NCBI RefSeq assembly: GCF_042767895.1
Contig: NC_091574.1
Location: forward strand, 25,609,796-25,619,795
Reading direction: 5' to 3'
Origin: Penaeus vannamei
Lineage: Eukaryota; Arthropoda; Malacostraca; Decapoda; Penaeidae
DNA length: 10,000 nucleotides
Numbering within the stretch: the stretch's first letter is position 1; every line of letters starts with the position of its first letter. A model generated the notes under the pieces. The model made no database searches. It saw nothing but the letters and a program-made list of their open reading frames with translations, and was not told the origin of the DNA. The position numbers were made by a program, and so were the translations under genes. This document shows, in pieces, positions 1 to 6,415 of this stretch.

Positions 1-244
1 CGCTTACAATGTACTCGAGGAACCAAACAGATACGAACACCCAATCGACGCGTTATGGGCGAGACGGCCATAAAAAGACGTGTCGCCTAATAAGATGGCC
101 GTAATTTGGCGATTATTTTGTTATCCCGCGATGGCAGAGGGTGGAATTGTGTCATTGGAAAATAATGGTGGGAGCCCGAGGGAGGGACGGCGGGGCTTGC
201 TTGGGGGGAGACCGAATTGCACATGCACATACGTACATGCACGT

Positions 245-276
245 AATCTCCTCGAATATATTTCGAAGAGGAGATT
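245..276. repeat. Imperfect inverted repeat (hairpin)
   Basis: AATCTCC (245-251) pairs with GGAGATT (270-276), and TCGAA (252-256) pairs with TTCGA (262-266), around the loop TATAT (257-261). A three-base bulge AGA (267-269) interrupts the right arm. The arms give 12 paired bases. It is too short for a pre-miRNA; function unknown. Confidence 0.7.
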
Positions 277-615
277 GGCGCTTTTTTCATTTATGCAGCA
301 TCGCTTTTCTGTTGTTGTTTTAGACAGTGCTTCATCGCGCCTTCGTCCCTCCGCGTGGAGATGTATTTTTAGGCGTGCGTCCGTGACCCACATCGAGCAA
401 GGGTGCAGAGATCATGCGCGGGCGGAGGGCGGGGGCGTTGCCGGGGCGAGGCCTCTCGAAACGTTCAAGCTTCGACTCCGCCATCCTTCAAACACAGACG
501 GGGCCTATTTTTGTCACAGCGCCTTGAGGTGCGCTCTCGTGTAGAACTTTCCGGTAGGCGTTGCACGAGCGAACATCATTTCAAAAGTTTAATGCTACGT
601 TACGAAAGCCTTCAA

Positions 616-621
616 TTTATT
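616..621 (-). terminator. Possible poly(A) signal, minus strand
   Basis: The minus strand reads AATAAA here, followed by TTGAAGG. It lies downstream, in minus orientation, of the TATA/initiator pair at 1141-1170 and of the candidate minus-strand terminal exon at 1394-1579, so it could end either transcript. Hexamers of this kind also occur by chance, and there is no other support. Confidence 0.15.
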
Positions 622-837
622 CTTTTCCGTCTTCGCTGCGAGCACGTAGGTATGCACGCGTGGAGAGTATGCACAATATGTCCGTACATTCGCCTGTTCT
701 AAAAATACTACATGAAAATAAGAGACTGGATCTGGATCTGCTTGTGTTTTTTTATCGACGATTATAGATCTGGGTGGGCTCGGGTGCGTCGCGGACAGCC
801 TGTAAAAGGATCCTCGGAATCTTTGTAATACCATGCC

Positions 838-873
838 TTAATAATTATTAATAGTAAAATATGGATATATAAG
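838..873 (+). promoter_or_regulatory. AT-rich palindrome and TATA-like box
   Basis: TTAATAATTATTAA (838-851) is a perfect 14-bp palindrome centred on AATT and contains TAAT/ATTA cores of the homeodomain-binding type. Fifteen bases further on is TATATAAG (866-873), a good TATA-box match on the plus strand. No TCAGT-type initiator lies about 30 bases downstream and no convincing ORF follows, so transcription from here is uncertain. The palindrome itself is a fact of the sequence; the regulatory role is inference. Confidence 0.25.
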
Positions 874-1128
874 TCTTGCACTTGAATGCCTCGCCAGAGC
901 TGAAGAAGAGCTGGGACGGATAGAGCACGGACGGAGAATACATAGTGACATCCTGTCTGGGCGCAGAATATGAGACGAGAGAGAGGAATGGAGAGGAAAG
1001 AAAGTGGAAGAAGGGAAGGGAGACGATAGAGAAAAGGTGGGAGAATTGGAATAGCAAATTGTCAGCTGGAACATGTTGCGTCTCAGGAAGATAGTCCAGG
1101 TAGGTATGTTTGTCATTGTTTGTCTCAT
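838..1128 (-). CDS. Doubtful 96-codon ORF downstream of a TATA/Inr pair
   Basis: The ORF starts with ATG at 1128 (MRQTMTNIPTWTIF...), about 15 bases after the possible start site at 1143, and ends at 838 in the AT-rich palindrome. The product would be Ser/Pro/Phe-rich, because half of it is read from a purine-rich plus-strand stretch (960-1050), and a second minus frame is open across the same bases. No signal peptide, domain or family is recognised. The only reason to list it is its position just behind the best core-promoter match on this strand. It is more likely a chance frame or part of a non-coding transcript. Confidence 0.1.
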   Translation of the reverse strand: MRQTMTNIPTWTIFLRRNMFQLTICYSNSPTFSLSSPFPSSTFFPLHSSLSSHILRPDRMSLCILRPCSIRPSSSSALARHSSARLIYPYFTINNY

Positions 1129-1140
1129 GTGTCAGGTGCT

Positions 1141-1170
1141 GCTGAAGGGGGGGGGGGCATGACTTTTATA
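1141..1170 (-). promoter_or_regulatory. Candidate core promoter, minus strand (TATA + initiator)
   Basis: On the minus strand TATAAAAG (1170-1163) is a full TATA-box match. After a C11 run (plus-strand G11 at 1147-1157) comes TTCAGC (1146-1141), a partial match to the arthropod initiator TCAKTY. If A at 1143 is the start site, the TATA box begins at -27, slightly close but acceptable. An ATG follows at 1128. Seen directly: the two motifs and their spacing. Inferred: promoter activity. Confidence 0.25.
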
Positions 1171-1393
1171 AGAGCCGTGCACATAACGCGTTTTCGGGCC
1201 GTGCGTGAGTCGGTGCGGAGGGAACGGCCTGTAGGAAAATCGTATCATTTGCACACTGGAGACGATTCTGTAAGTGGATGATACACATTGCAACTTGGTC
1301 CTTGGTGCAGATGGCAAGTGTCCATTAAGGATATGCAATTACCTCGTAAATAACCTGCACCCTGAGGGTGGTAGACCAAATTACAGGTTGATA

Positions 1394-1579
1394 TCATTGT
1401 CCCAATTGGCCTGCATTCCTGGTGACGCTTTGCTGTACGTGGTACTGGGACACCGCGGTGGTACTGGAGGCGCTGTGAGTAGGTGGAGGTTGTGGTACCA
1501 GGGCTGGTGCTGGTTGTGAGAGTTGAGTCAGCATCGGCGCTGGTGAATCAGTGCAGGTTTCTGGTTCGAGGGCAGGACA
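1394..1579 (-). CDS. Candidate terminal coding exon, minus strand
   Basis: Read on the minus strand, a possible branch site (CACTAATTC) and short pyrimidine tract TTCACTTTTCAG lead to position 1579, where a frame of 61 codons opens and runs to TGA at 1396-1394. A TAA lies in the same frame just upstream within the branch site, so the open frame begins essentially at the splice site, as expected of an exon. The translation begins CPALEPETCTDSPAPMLTQL and is rich in Pro, Gln, Ser, Thr and Ala, with SQPAPALVPQPPPT in the middle and few charged residues: like the disordered tail of a regulatory protein. No family is recognised. Against it: the plus strand is also open here (1274-1519, 81 codons), and no upstream minus-strand exon was found. 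Confidence 0.22.
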   Translation of the reverse strand, partial: CPALEPETCTDSPAPMLTQLSQPAPALVPQPPPTHSASSTTAVSQYHVQQSVTRNAGQLGQ

Positions 1580-2073
1580 CTGAAAAGTGAATTAGTGGAA
1601 GCCAGTTCACGTATTTGGTGCGATAGCGAAGCAGTAGCTGAAGATACGCAAGTGTCGCCGAGACGCCGGATCTGGAGCGCCTGTGGCAGCGTAACAAATG
1701 TGGTAAGACCTTCCCTGACGGTTGATCCGCCCAGGATGCTCAGCGCAGTTCAATTCCGGGAGTATGTGAAGTGCTGCAGTTGCTCAGTTATTGATGAGAG
1801 TGGAAGCTAAGAACACTTCATTCATCTCCTAATTGTTGGTCTTTGTCAGTCGCTGTCCACATCCTCGGTCATTACGCACGCCTTTAGAAATGGAACCGCC
1901 GCAATGCTGCACTAACTCACGCCGCAAGAATGGAATTACAGTCAGCACGACACCCTAATTACTGTGAGGTGGGCGGCATAGGGCGAGGGTGTGAAGCGCC
2001 AAAGGATGGGTTGGCGGCGAGCGCACTGGGAGGGAGGGTGTGGGTGCGGCGGTGGCAAGGTAGCTCGACAGCG

Positions 2074-2099
2074 CGGCCGACATGATTCCGTGTCGGCCG
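2074..2099. repeat. Perfect 9-bp GC-rich inverted repeat
   Basis: CGGCCGACA (2074-2082) and TGTCGGCCG (2091-2099) are exact reverse complements around an 8-base loop (TGATTCCG). Each arm contains the palindrome CGGCCG. The motif CGTGTCGG in the right arm recurs at 2103-2110 as a direct repeat. Possible cruciform or RNA hairpin; no known element recognised. Confidence 0.8.
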
Positions 2100-2236
2100 T
2101 TTCGTGTCGGACAAGAGCAGTGACAAATGGGAAGCGAACCCGATCTGGAGGAAGGTGGTAGTTATCCCCGCCCGACGCTGCCTCCGCGGGTCTGCTCGTG
2201 CACCCGCTCTGCCAGCCCTCTCCTTTCTGCGCGCGC

Positions 2237-2285
2237 GGGGGGGAGGGGGCAGGGAAGGGCAGGGAGGAGGGAAGGAGAGCGGGCG
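2237..2285 (+). repeat. G-rich purine tract, potential G-quadruplex
   Basis: More than four runs of three or more G are separated by one to three bases (G7, G5, GGG, GGG, GGG), preceded by alternating GCGCGCG at 2229-2236. This satisfies the usual G3+N1-7 quadruplex pattern on the plus strand. Confidence 0.55.
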
Positions 2286-2424
2286 GTGAGGGAACAGTGG
2301 CAGATGAAAGTCAGTTGTGGAATAGGCAACATAGGTAGTTGGGTAGGCAGAGTAAACAAGACTATGTTTTTAGTGCATTTGTTTGATTTTCTCTTGTATG
2401 GGAACAAAGGAAAAGAGACGTTAG

Positions 2425-3162
2425 ATGAATAATGATAATTTGCTCGGAAGACAGCGTGTAGAGAGTGATTGCCCTGCGAGTAAAGCTACCAGGTTTGGAA
2501 AGAAAGGAGCATGCAGAAGGCAGCACATCGCAGGACACCCGACGGGTTGGTGTGGTGCCTCTTCCCTGAAGGCCAAGCGACGTAATGCCGTGGCGATTCG
2601 TCTCTCGGCGATCGCAGTATTGATACAGAGTGCACGTTTGTACACCCACAGCCCTTTCCGTTTCCAGCAGCAGCAGCGGGGTCCAGCGTGCTGCTCCCTG
2701 AACCCGGAAACCTGCATCATACTCCGGGAATCTCGCGCCGTGAACCCTCGTCATTCATCCACACAGTCATCGACTTGTTCCCTCGACGCGGCTCTAAGAG
2801 GCTGGTCGTGTAGCGTGAAAAAGAGCCGAGCGGCCGGTGAGCGAAGGCGAGGGAGGGGCGAGGGCACAGCATGCCAAGGCCTACGGTGTGAAACCCGCCG
2901 GGAGTCGCAGCGCGTGAGTCAACTGACGCCGCGAGTGTCGGTGAGTCATCCAGGTGTGGTGACAGGCCGTTTATTCCCCGGCGTGTTCGGGCGTATGCGG
3001 TTTCGAGATTCGCTTTTATTGCATCGTCTGCCGCGGTGGCCAGCGCCGTGCCAGCCCGCTCGCGTTTCCCTCTCCGTGTGGATCGCTGCAGACGGACAGA
3101 CAGGCTCTTCCAGCCATCGTGCTCCCGCCCGCCCTGCGAGGCGAGGGATAATTATCAGATAG
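2425..3162 (+). CDS. Long uncharacterised ORF in CpG-rich DNA
   Basis: A 245-codon frame starts at ATG 2425, immediately after an in-frame TAG (2422-2424), and ends before 3165. No family, signal peptide or membrane segment is recognised. The product would be Arg/Ser/Cys-rich and basic (MNNDNLLGRQRVESDCPA... to ...RRGIIIR), with a short QQQQ run near residue 75; the same bases are also open on the minus strand for 99-130 codons. Inside the frame are two strong splice-donor matches, GTGAGT at 2914 and 2941, 27 bases apart and in phase 0, so the region could be a first exon ending at 2913 or 2940. The length is mildly unusual for chance at this GC content, but composition argues against an ordinary protein. 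A 5' untranslated or non-coding exon is equally possible. Confidence 0.17.
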   Translation: MNNDNLLGRQRVESDCPASKATRFGKKGACRRQHIAGHPTGWCGASSLKAKRRNAVAIRLSAIAVLIQSARLYTHSPFRFQQQQRGPACCSLNPETCIILRESRAVNPRHSSTQSSTCSLDAALRGWSCSVKKSRAAGERRRGRGEGTACQGLRCETRRESQRVSQLTPRVSVSHPGVVTGRLFPGVFGRMRFRDSLLLHRLPRWPAPCQPARVSLSVWIAADGQTGSSSHRAPARPARRGIIIR

Positions 3163-3195
3163 CGTAAAGGCGTTCGTCTGGAGTGATCCGGCAGT

Positions 3196-3249
3196 GATGA
3201 CGTCATCGGTCATGGATGTAAGCGCATCCGGGATAATATACAAATATAA
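3196..3249 (+). promoter_or_regulatory. CRE-type palindrome followed by TATA-like sequence
   Basis: GATGACGTCATC (3196-3207) is a perfect 12-bp palindrome containing the cAMP response element core TGACGTCA (3198-3205), the binding site of CREB/ATF bZIP proteins. GGATG...CATCC (3213-3228) is a second small inverted repeat. TAATATACAAATATAAC (3233-3249) is TATA-like. The group lies at the 3' edge of a CpG-rich region. The motifs are seen directly; promoter function, and which strand it would serve, are inference. Confidence 0.35.
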
Positions 3250-3350
3250 CCTCCACCACGCTGTTGCCTCCTCCCCTCCTCTCTCCCCATTCCCCATTGC
3301 TCTCCCCTCCTCCCCCCCCCTCAGCCAACTCAGACCTCCGTAATACTCAT

Positions 3351-3356
3351 TCAGTT
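3351..3356 (+). promoter_or_regulatory. Arthropod-type initiator match TCAGTT
   Basis: TCAGTT fits the arthropod consensus TCAKTY exactly, with A+1 at 3353. It is 48 bases before the ATG at 3401 and about 150 bases after the CRE palindrome. No TATA box at -30 and no clear DPE at +28. A single six-base match is weak alone. Confidence 0.2.
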
Positions 3357-3400
3357 ATTGTATATATGTTTCATAAAGTTCCGACGTTGTTATTACCAAG

Positions 3401-3745
3401 ATGGGTTGTCTTGGAGGCGGCGGCGGCGCGGTCAGGGTCTGGTTGCCTGAAGCCTCCTCCATTCGGCTTACATGCAGCTCTCGGACCCGTAGGATGTACG
3501 TGCAGACGGCAGTGACAGGGAGAGGCCGGTCTCTGGAGTCCCGTGCAAGACAGACAGACAAACAGACAAGGAAATGTGGAAATGATTCCGATATTTGGCT
3601 GGTGTTTGGCGATGACGGACAGGGATTACCAAAGCCGCCTTGCGCAACCCCCGAGAAATCCCCCGGCTGGACCCAGTTACCGGATGTTTTTCGATGCAAA
3701 TGGAAAGATGCCCGCGAGAAGGCTGGCCCCGTCGAGTCATCGTGA
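3401..3745 (+). CDS. Uncharacterised 114-codon ORF with good start context
   Basis: ATG 3401 sits in ACCAAGATGGG, with A at -3 and G at +4. The product begins MGCLGGGGGAV: Gly2-Cys3 followed by a glycine run, reminiscent of N-terminal myristoylation/palmitoylation sites, though Leu4 and the glycines do not make a strong consensus. A basic stretch follows (residues about 26-62; QTDKQTRK comes from a short GACA repeat at 3545-3570). The second half is mixed and protein-like (DSDIWLVFGDDGQGLPKPP, then PGWTQLPDVFRCKWKDAR) and ends at TGA 3743-3745. The CRE site and the initiator lie upstream. No family is recognised and another frame is open across the 3' half, so this could be a chance ORF or a spliced exon. 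Confidence 0.22.
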   Translation: MGCLGGGGGAVRVWLPEASSIRLTCSSRTRRMYVQTAVTGRGRSLESRARQTDKQTRKCGNDSDIWLVFGDDGQGLPKPPCATPEKSPGWTQLPDVFRCKWKDAREKAGPVESS

Positions 3746-4216
3746 CAGAAGGAAATGTGAGCTCACCCAAGCGAGATTCCAGCTACGTCGACAGATGGGT
3801 AGCCGACCCTCCTCCTTCCCCGTCGCCGCCTCGTCCCCGTCTCCTCCTCCTCTTCCTCATTCTCCTCCTCCTCCTCTTCCCCCTCTTCACCCTCTTCTTC
3901 GTCTTCTACCTCTTCTTCCTTTTCTTTCTTCTCAACCTTTTACCTCCTCGTCCTCCTGCATCTCCTCCCATCCACTCACTGCAATTGCTCACTCTCCCTC
4001 CTCTCCTCTCCTGCCCACCCCTCCTTCCCTCTCCCTCCTCTCTTCTCTTTCTCCCCGCCTCCTCCCCCGCATGGTCTTACCCCCCTGGTAGAGTCAGCCA
4101 TCTGCTGCCCGGAGCCCTCCACGGCGAGGGTGGATTAGAAAGATTGGGCGTGGATATGGAGCGAGGTTTGGATACCTACATGCCCCCTCCCCATTTTTTT
4201 TTCTCTCTCTCTTTCT

Positions 4217-4220
<4 letters not shown>

Positions 4221-4290
<70 letters not shown>
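4221..4290. repeat. (TC)35 microsatellite
   Basis: Seventy uninterrupted bases of TC, preceded by an interrupted TC/TTC lead-in from 4195 and followed by the C-rich variant repeats. Confidence 0.99.
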
Positions 4291-4292
<2 letters not shown>

Positions 4293-4470
4293 CTCTCCCT
4301 CTCTCTCTCCCCCTCTCCCTCTCTCTCTCCCCTCTCCCTCTCTCTCTCCCCCCCTCTCCCTCTCCCTCTCCCCCTCTCCCTCTCCCTCCCTGTCCTTCCC
4401 TCTCTCTCTCTCCCTCTCCCCCCCTCCTCCTCCCCCTCTCTCCCTCTCCCCCTCCTCCTCCTCCCTCCCC

Positions 4471-4512
4471 CTCCTTCCCTCCTTCCCTCCTTCCCTCCTT
4501 CCCTCCTTCCCT
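4471..4512. repeat. (CCTTCCCT)n octamer tandem repeat
   Basis: About five exact copies of the octamer CCTTCCCT (equivalently CCTT alternating with CCCT). A distinct repeat unit within the larger pyrimidine block. Confidence 0.9.
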
Positions 4513-4619
4513 CCCTCTCTCTCTCACACACTCTCTCTCCCTCCCTCTCTCCTTCTCCGTCCCTCTCTCCTTCTCCCTCCCTCTCCCTCTCCCTCTCCCT
4601 CTTCCTTTCCATCTTTTTT

Positions 4620-5119
4620 GTCTTGTTTCCTCCTCCTTTTCCTTTGGAAATTCAACATTGATTTTCGCAGCGTAAATATTGAAAGACGTATTTTTTTATT
4701 TCGTCAATGTTCAGGCTTTTCATGCACAGTTAAACACACAGCCAAGCAAAACCTGTATATTCTTGTCTCTGCCGAAAGTACGCGCGCTCGTCGCCGGTGA
4801 GGTCAGGGTGGCGGCGCTGGGGAGGGCGGCCGTGGTTGTTAAGTGTTGGTCATTACGAAGACTGTGCTTGCGCCTTTGAGTGGTCTCACGGCGTTGGTAG
4901 TTTAATTATATTTATTTACGGACAATTATGTAAATATTGAATTGTGTGTATGCGTGCATGCATGGGCATACGGGTATACGTGCGTATGCGAATGCATGCG
5001 TCGAAGTTCATCAAATGGAATTCGTACCTTGATGTCAGCCACTCGGCGTGTTTTTGTTTTCTCAGTCTTTTTCTCTATTTTTTTCTCCTTGTCGTATTTG
5101 GCTTTTGTCTTCTTTCAAG
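4620..5119. other. AT-richer stretch, no clear gene; alternating purine/pyrimidine tract
   Basis: No convincing coding frame. Bases 4941-4999 are largely alternating purine/pyrimidine (runs such as GTGTGTATGCGTGCATGCAT), favourable for left-handed Z-DNA. Bases 5046-5116 are T/C-rich and end in a splice-acceptor-like TCTTCTTTCAAG. Confidence 0.5.
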
Positions 5120-5158
5120 ACGAAAGTTTTGACTGGATTTGACCGTTGTGTTACGGAG
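5120..5158 (+). CDS. Candidate 39-nt microexon
   Basis: A long T/C-rich tract ends in GTCTTCTTTCAAG, followed by 39 bases encoding TKVLTGFDRCVTE in the only frame open throughout, then a donor-like GAG|GTGGGT. Start and end phase are both 0. The translation has a mixed protein-like composition, but 13 residues cannot identify a family. AAG acceptors are used less often than CAG, and GTGGGT is a middling donor. Could be a chance combination. Confidence 0.2.
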
Positions 5159-5372
5159 GTGGGTGTGCTGTAGCCCGTTTCCTTTTTTATTTACATTTTT
5201 CTATCTCTATTCTCTTTTCGTTCGTGGTTCTTAACCGCGCGAAAAGTGTCTGGTTCACGGCGCTGGGCCGCGCATCCTTTTTCCTTCAACTCATTTACAA
5301 GCCACGGCGGGATCTGTTTTAATCGCGTCGGGAGCCGACTGAGCGTTCGTGTTGTTCACCCATGCGCTCGTA

Positions 5373-5389
5373 AATCACCTCGGGTGATT
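5373..5389. repeat. 7-bp perfect inverted repeat
   Basis: AATCACC (5373-5379), loop TCG, GGTGATT (5383-5389). It lies directly before the acceptor-like CAG at 5391-5393, so it could fold across the splice site if that site is real. Confidence 0.7.
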
Positions 5390-5393
5390 GCAG

Positions 5394-5467
5394 GAGAAAG
5401 AAAAACATTTCTGACAGCGTTCGCTGAGAAATTATTTTACGCCCAGTCGATCTCCAAAAGAAGCTAA
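5394..5467 (+). CDS. Candidate 3'-terminal coding exon
   Basis: After GATTGCAG (acceptor-like, weak pyrimidine tract) the frame GA|GAA AGA... gives ERKTFLTAFAEKLFYAQ, then SISKRS and TAA at 5465-5467. Two overlapping AATAAA signals follow 48 bases later, a normal distance for a short 3' untranslated region. The same frame is open further upstream (to about 5200), so an unspliced start further left cannot be excluded. In another phase the exon would read EKEKHF and stop. The predicted tail is basic and amphipathic, with no family recognised. The poly(A) pair raises confidence a little. Confidence 0.22.
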
Positions 5468-5514
5468 GTATTATCGCCAAAGATTTAAAAAATATATTTC
5501 TTGATTACTACTCA

Positions 5515-5525
5515 AATAAAATAAA
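5515..5525 (+). terminator. Overlapping double AATAAA poly(A) signal
   Basis: AATAAA at 5515-5520 and again at 5520-5525, in an AT-rich stretch (5484-5526) that breaks abruptly into GC-rich DNA at about 5545. Suggests a plus-strand transcript end between about 5535 and 5555. There is no strong GT-rich downstream element, so this is suggestive only. Confidence 0.33.
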
Positions 5526-5549
5526 GAAGTAGTCCTGAGTTAACCGGAA

Positions 5550-5860
5550 GCGAGGGAGGTGATGAGTTAGCCGCGAGCGCGTTTCCGGACGGAATAACCA
5601 GAGGCTGGACAGTGTTACGACAAGGCGCCGCGGGGGGCCTGATGGTTATTGGCGGTCTCCTGCGTGCGGGAGGCGGCGAGGCGCTCTGTCAGGTGTCGGT
5701 GGCGGCCGCAGCGGCGGAGAGCGAGTGTCCGGACGGCTTGGGAATGGTGAGGAATGTGCGGGCGAGAAAGAGGAGCGATGGCGGGGCTGGGGGCGGGGGC
5801 GAGGGAGGGGGGAGGATGTAGAGCGTGTCGCCACTTCGGGAGGAGGTGGGTGATGCCCCT
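5550..5860 (+). promoter_or_regulatory. CpG-rich block, possible promoter/first-exon region
   Basis: A sharp rise in GC and CpG content after the AT-rich poly(A) region. It contains GCGGCCGC-type sequence (5703-5710), GC-box-like GGGGGCGGGGG (5789-5801) and a potential G-quadruplex at 5782-5815. A frame from 5612 (ATG inside it at 5641: MVIGGLLRAGGGEALCQVSV, then AAAAAES) stays open to 5821 and meets a donor-like ATG|GTGAGG at 5746; a further donor-like GAG|GTGGGT is at 5846. Either could end a first exon, but neither gives a clean in-frame junction to 6053. No initiator or TATA box was identified. Confidence 0.35.
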
Positions 5861-6052
5861 CGCCCCCTTCTATTTCATTTCCTCCTCTTCAGTTTCTCTT
5901 CGTGGTCGCCATCCTTTTTTTCGTGACTGTAAAGCATGTACAGGAATAGATTGATGATATGTTAACCAGTTTTAGTATTATGATATGGATTGTCTGATCA
6001 AGTTTACCTGTACAGAAAGTTGATGCTAATTGTTTTTCTTTCATCCCTGCAG

Positions 6053-6092
6053 GTATGTACGCTGAAGTGACGAGGCCGTTCTTTGGAGACGT
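6053..6092 (+). CDS. Candidate 40-nt exon; acceptor coincides with a donor motif
   Basis: A branch-site-like GCTAAT (6024-6029) and the tract TTTTTCTTTCATCCCTGCAG give one of the best acceptors in the window. The exon ends at GACGT|GTAAGTAT, a near-perfect donor. Only one frame is open: GT then MYAEVTRPFFGD and V, with stops in the other two. The exon begins with GTATGT, itself a usable donor, so CAG|GTATGT forms an acceptor-donor pair of the kind found at recursive-splice sites. The downstream candidate exon at 6545, if joined, closes this frame after GDVDSN, so the piece might lie in a 5' untranslated region as a short upstream ORF. No family recognised. Confidence 0.33.
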
Positions 6093-6415
6093 GTAAGTAT
6101 ATTGCATTGCAACAGCAAGTCCTTCCCCCTGAGGTGTGGCGAGGAGCGTGAATGTTCCAAGTGGTACTTACTGCCCTTTTCATTATTGTCATTTGGGACG
6201 AATGTGACGGAAATTGTCGTGACTTTGGTCGTTCTTGCCATCCGTCTCTCTCCACCATTCATTCCCTCGCGATTAGTGCGCTTTGCCATTCATTAAGGGC
6301 CATTCTGCTGGGGCTCGTTGGCTCGTTATTCAGCTGCTTGCGGATTTGTCATCATGTTTTTTTTCTCTTCTTTCTTTATTCTAAATCCACCCTTTCCATT
6401 AACTCGTACGGGATT

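Larger units (their letters stand above)
1..837. other. Unique sequence without a supported gene
   Basis: Mixed-composition DNA with no recognisable coding, RNA or transposon signature. Several overlapping open frames exist on both strands (longest 80-544 plus, 154 codons), but their translations are rich in Arg/Cys/His, have no recognisable motif and compete with each other, which is typical of chance frames. Two small structures stand out and are listed separately: an imperfect hairpin at 245-276 and a minus-strand AATAAA at 616-621. Bases 219-247 also alternate purine and pyrimidine (gcacatgcacatacgtacat-type sequence). Confidence 0.6.
1600..2424. other. Stretch without a supported gene
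   Basis: No coding evidence beyond short frames of about 60-100 codons. Composition rises toward CpG-rich after about 1970. Contents are a perfect GC-rich hairpin at 2074-2099 and a G-rich tract at 2237-2285, listed separately. Confidence 0.55.
3796..4617. repeat. Pyrimidine-only (CT/CCT) low-complexity block
   Basis: About 820 bases of almost unbroken pyrimidine on the plus strand, interrupted by unique sequence at 4062-4190. The left part (3808-4060) is imperfect CCT/CTT; the right part is (TC)35 and its derivatives. At 4291-4392 an 18-22 base unit of the type CCCTCTCCCTCTCTCTCT recurs about five times with changes in C-run length. Long predicted proteins here (Ser/Leu/Pro-rich plus, Arg/Glu-rich minus) only reflect the repeat. 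Homopurine-homopyrimidine DNA of this length can form triplex (H-DNA). Confidence 0.97.

Noticed and set aside
80..544. 154-codon plus ORF
   Set aside because: Overlapping frames on both strands of similar length; Arg/Cys/His-rich translation with no motif; no promoter or splice support.
1437..1515. Repeated GTGGTACTGG motif
   Set aside because: Two exact copies 18 bases apart plus loose GGT-rich echoes; too few for a tandem repeat call.
1561..1577. GGTTCGAGG resembling a tRNA or SINE B box
   Set aside because: No matching A box 30-60 bases upstream, no cloverleaf and no terminal T run.
3640..4800. 386-codon plus frame and 130-172-codon minus frames
   Set aside because: The translation is Ser/Leu/Pro (plus) or Arg/Glu/Gly (minus) produced by the CT-rich repeat; all frames of such a tract lack stops.
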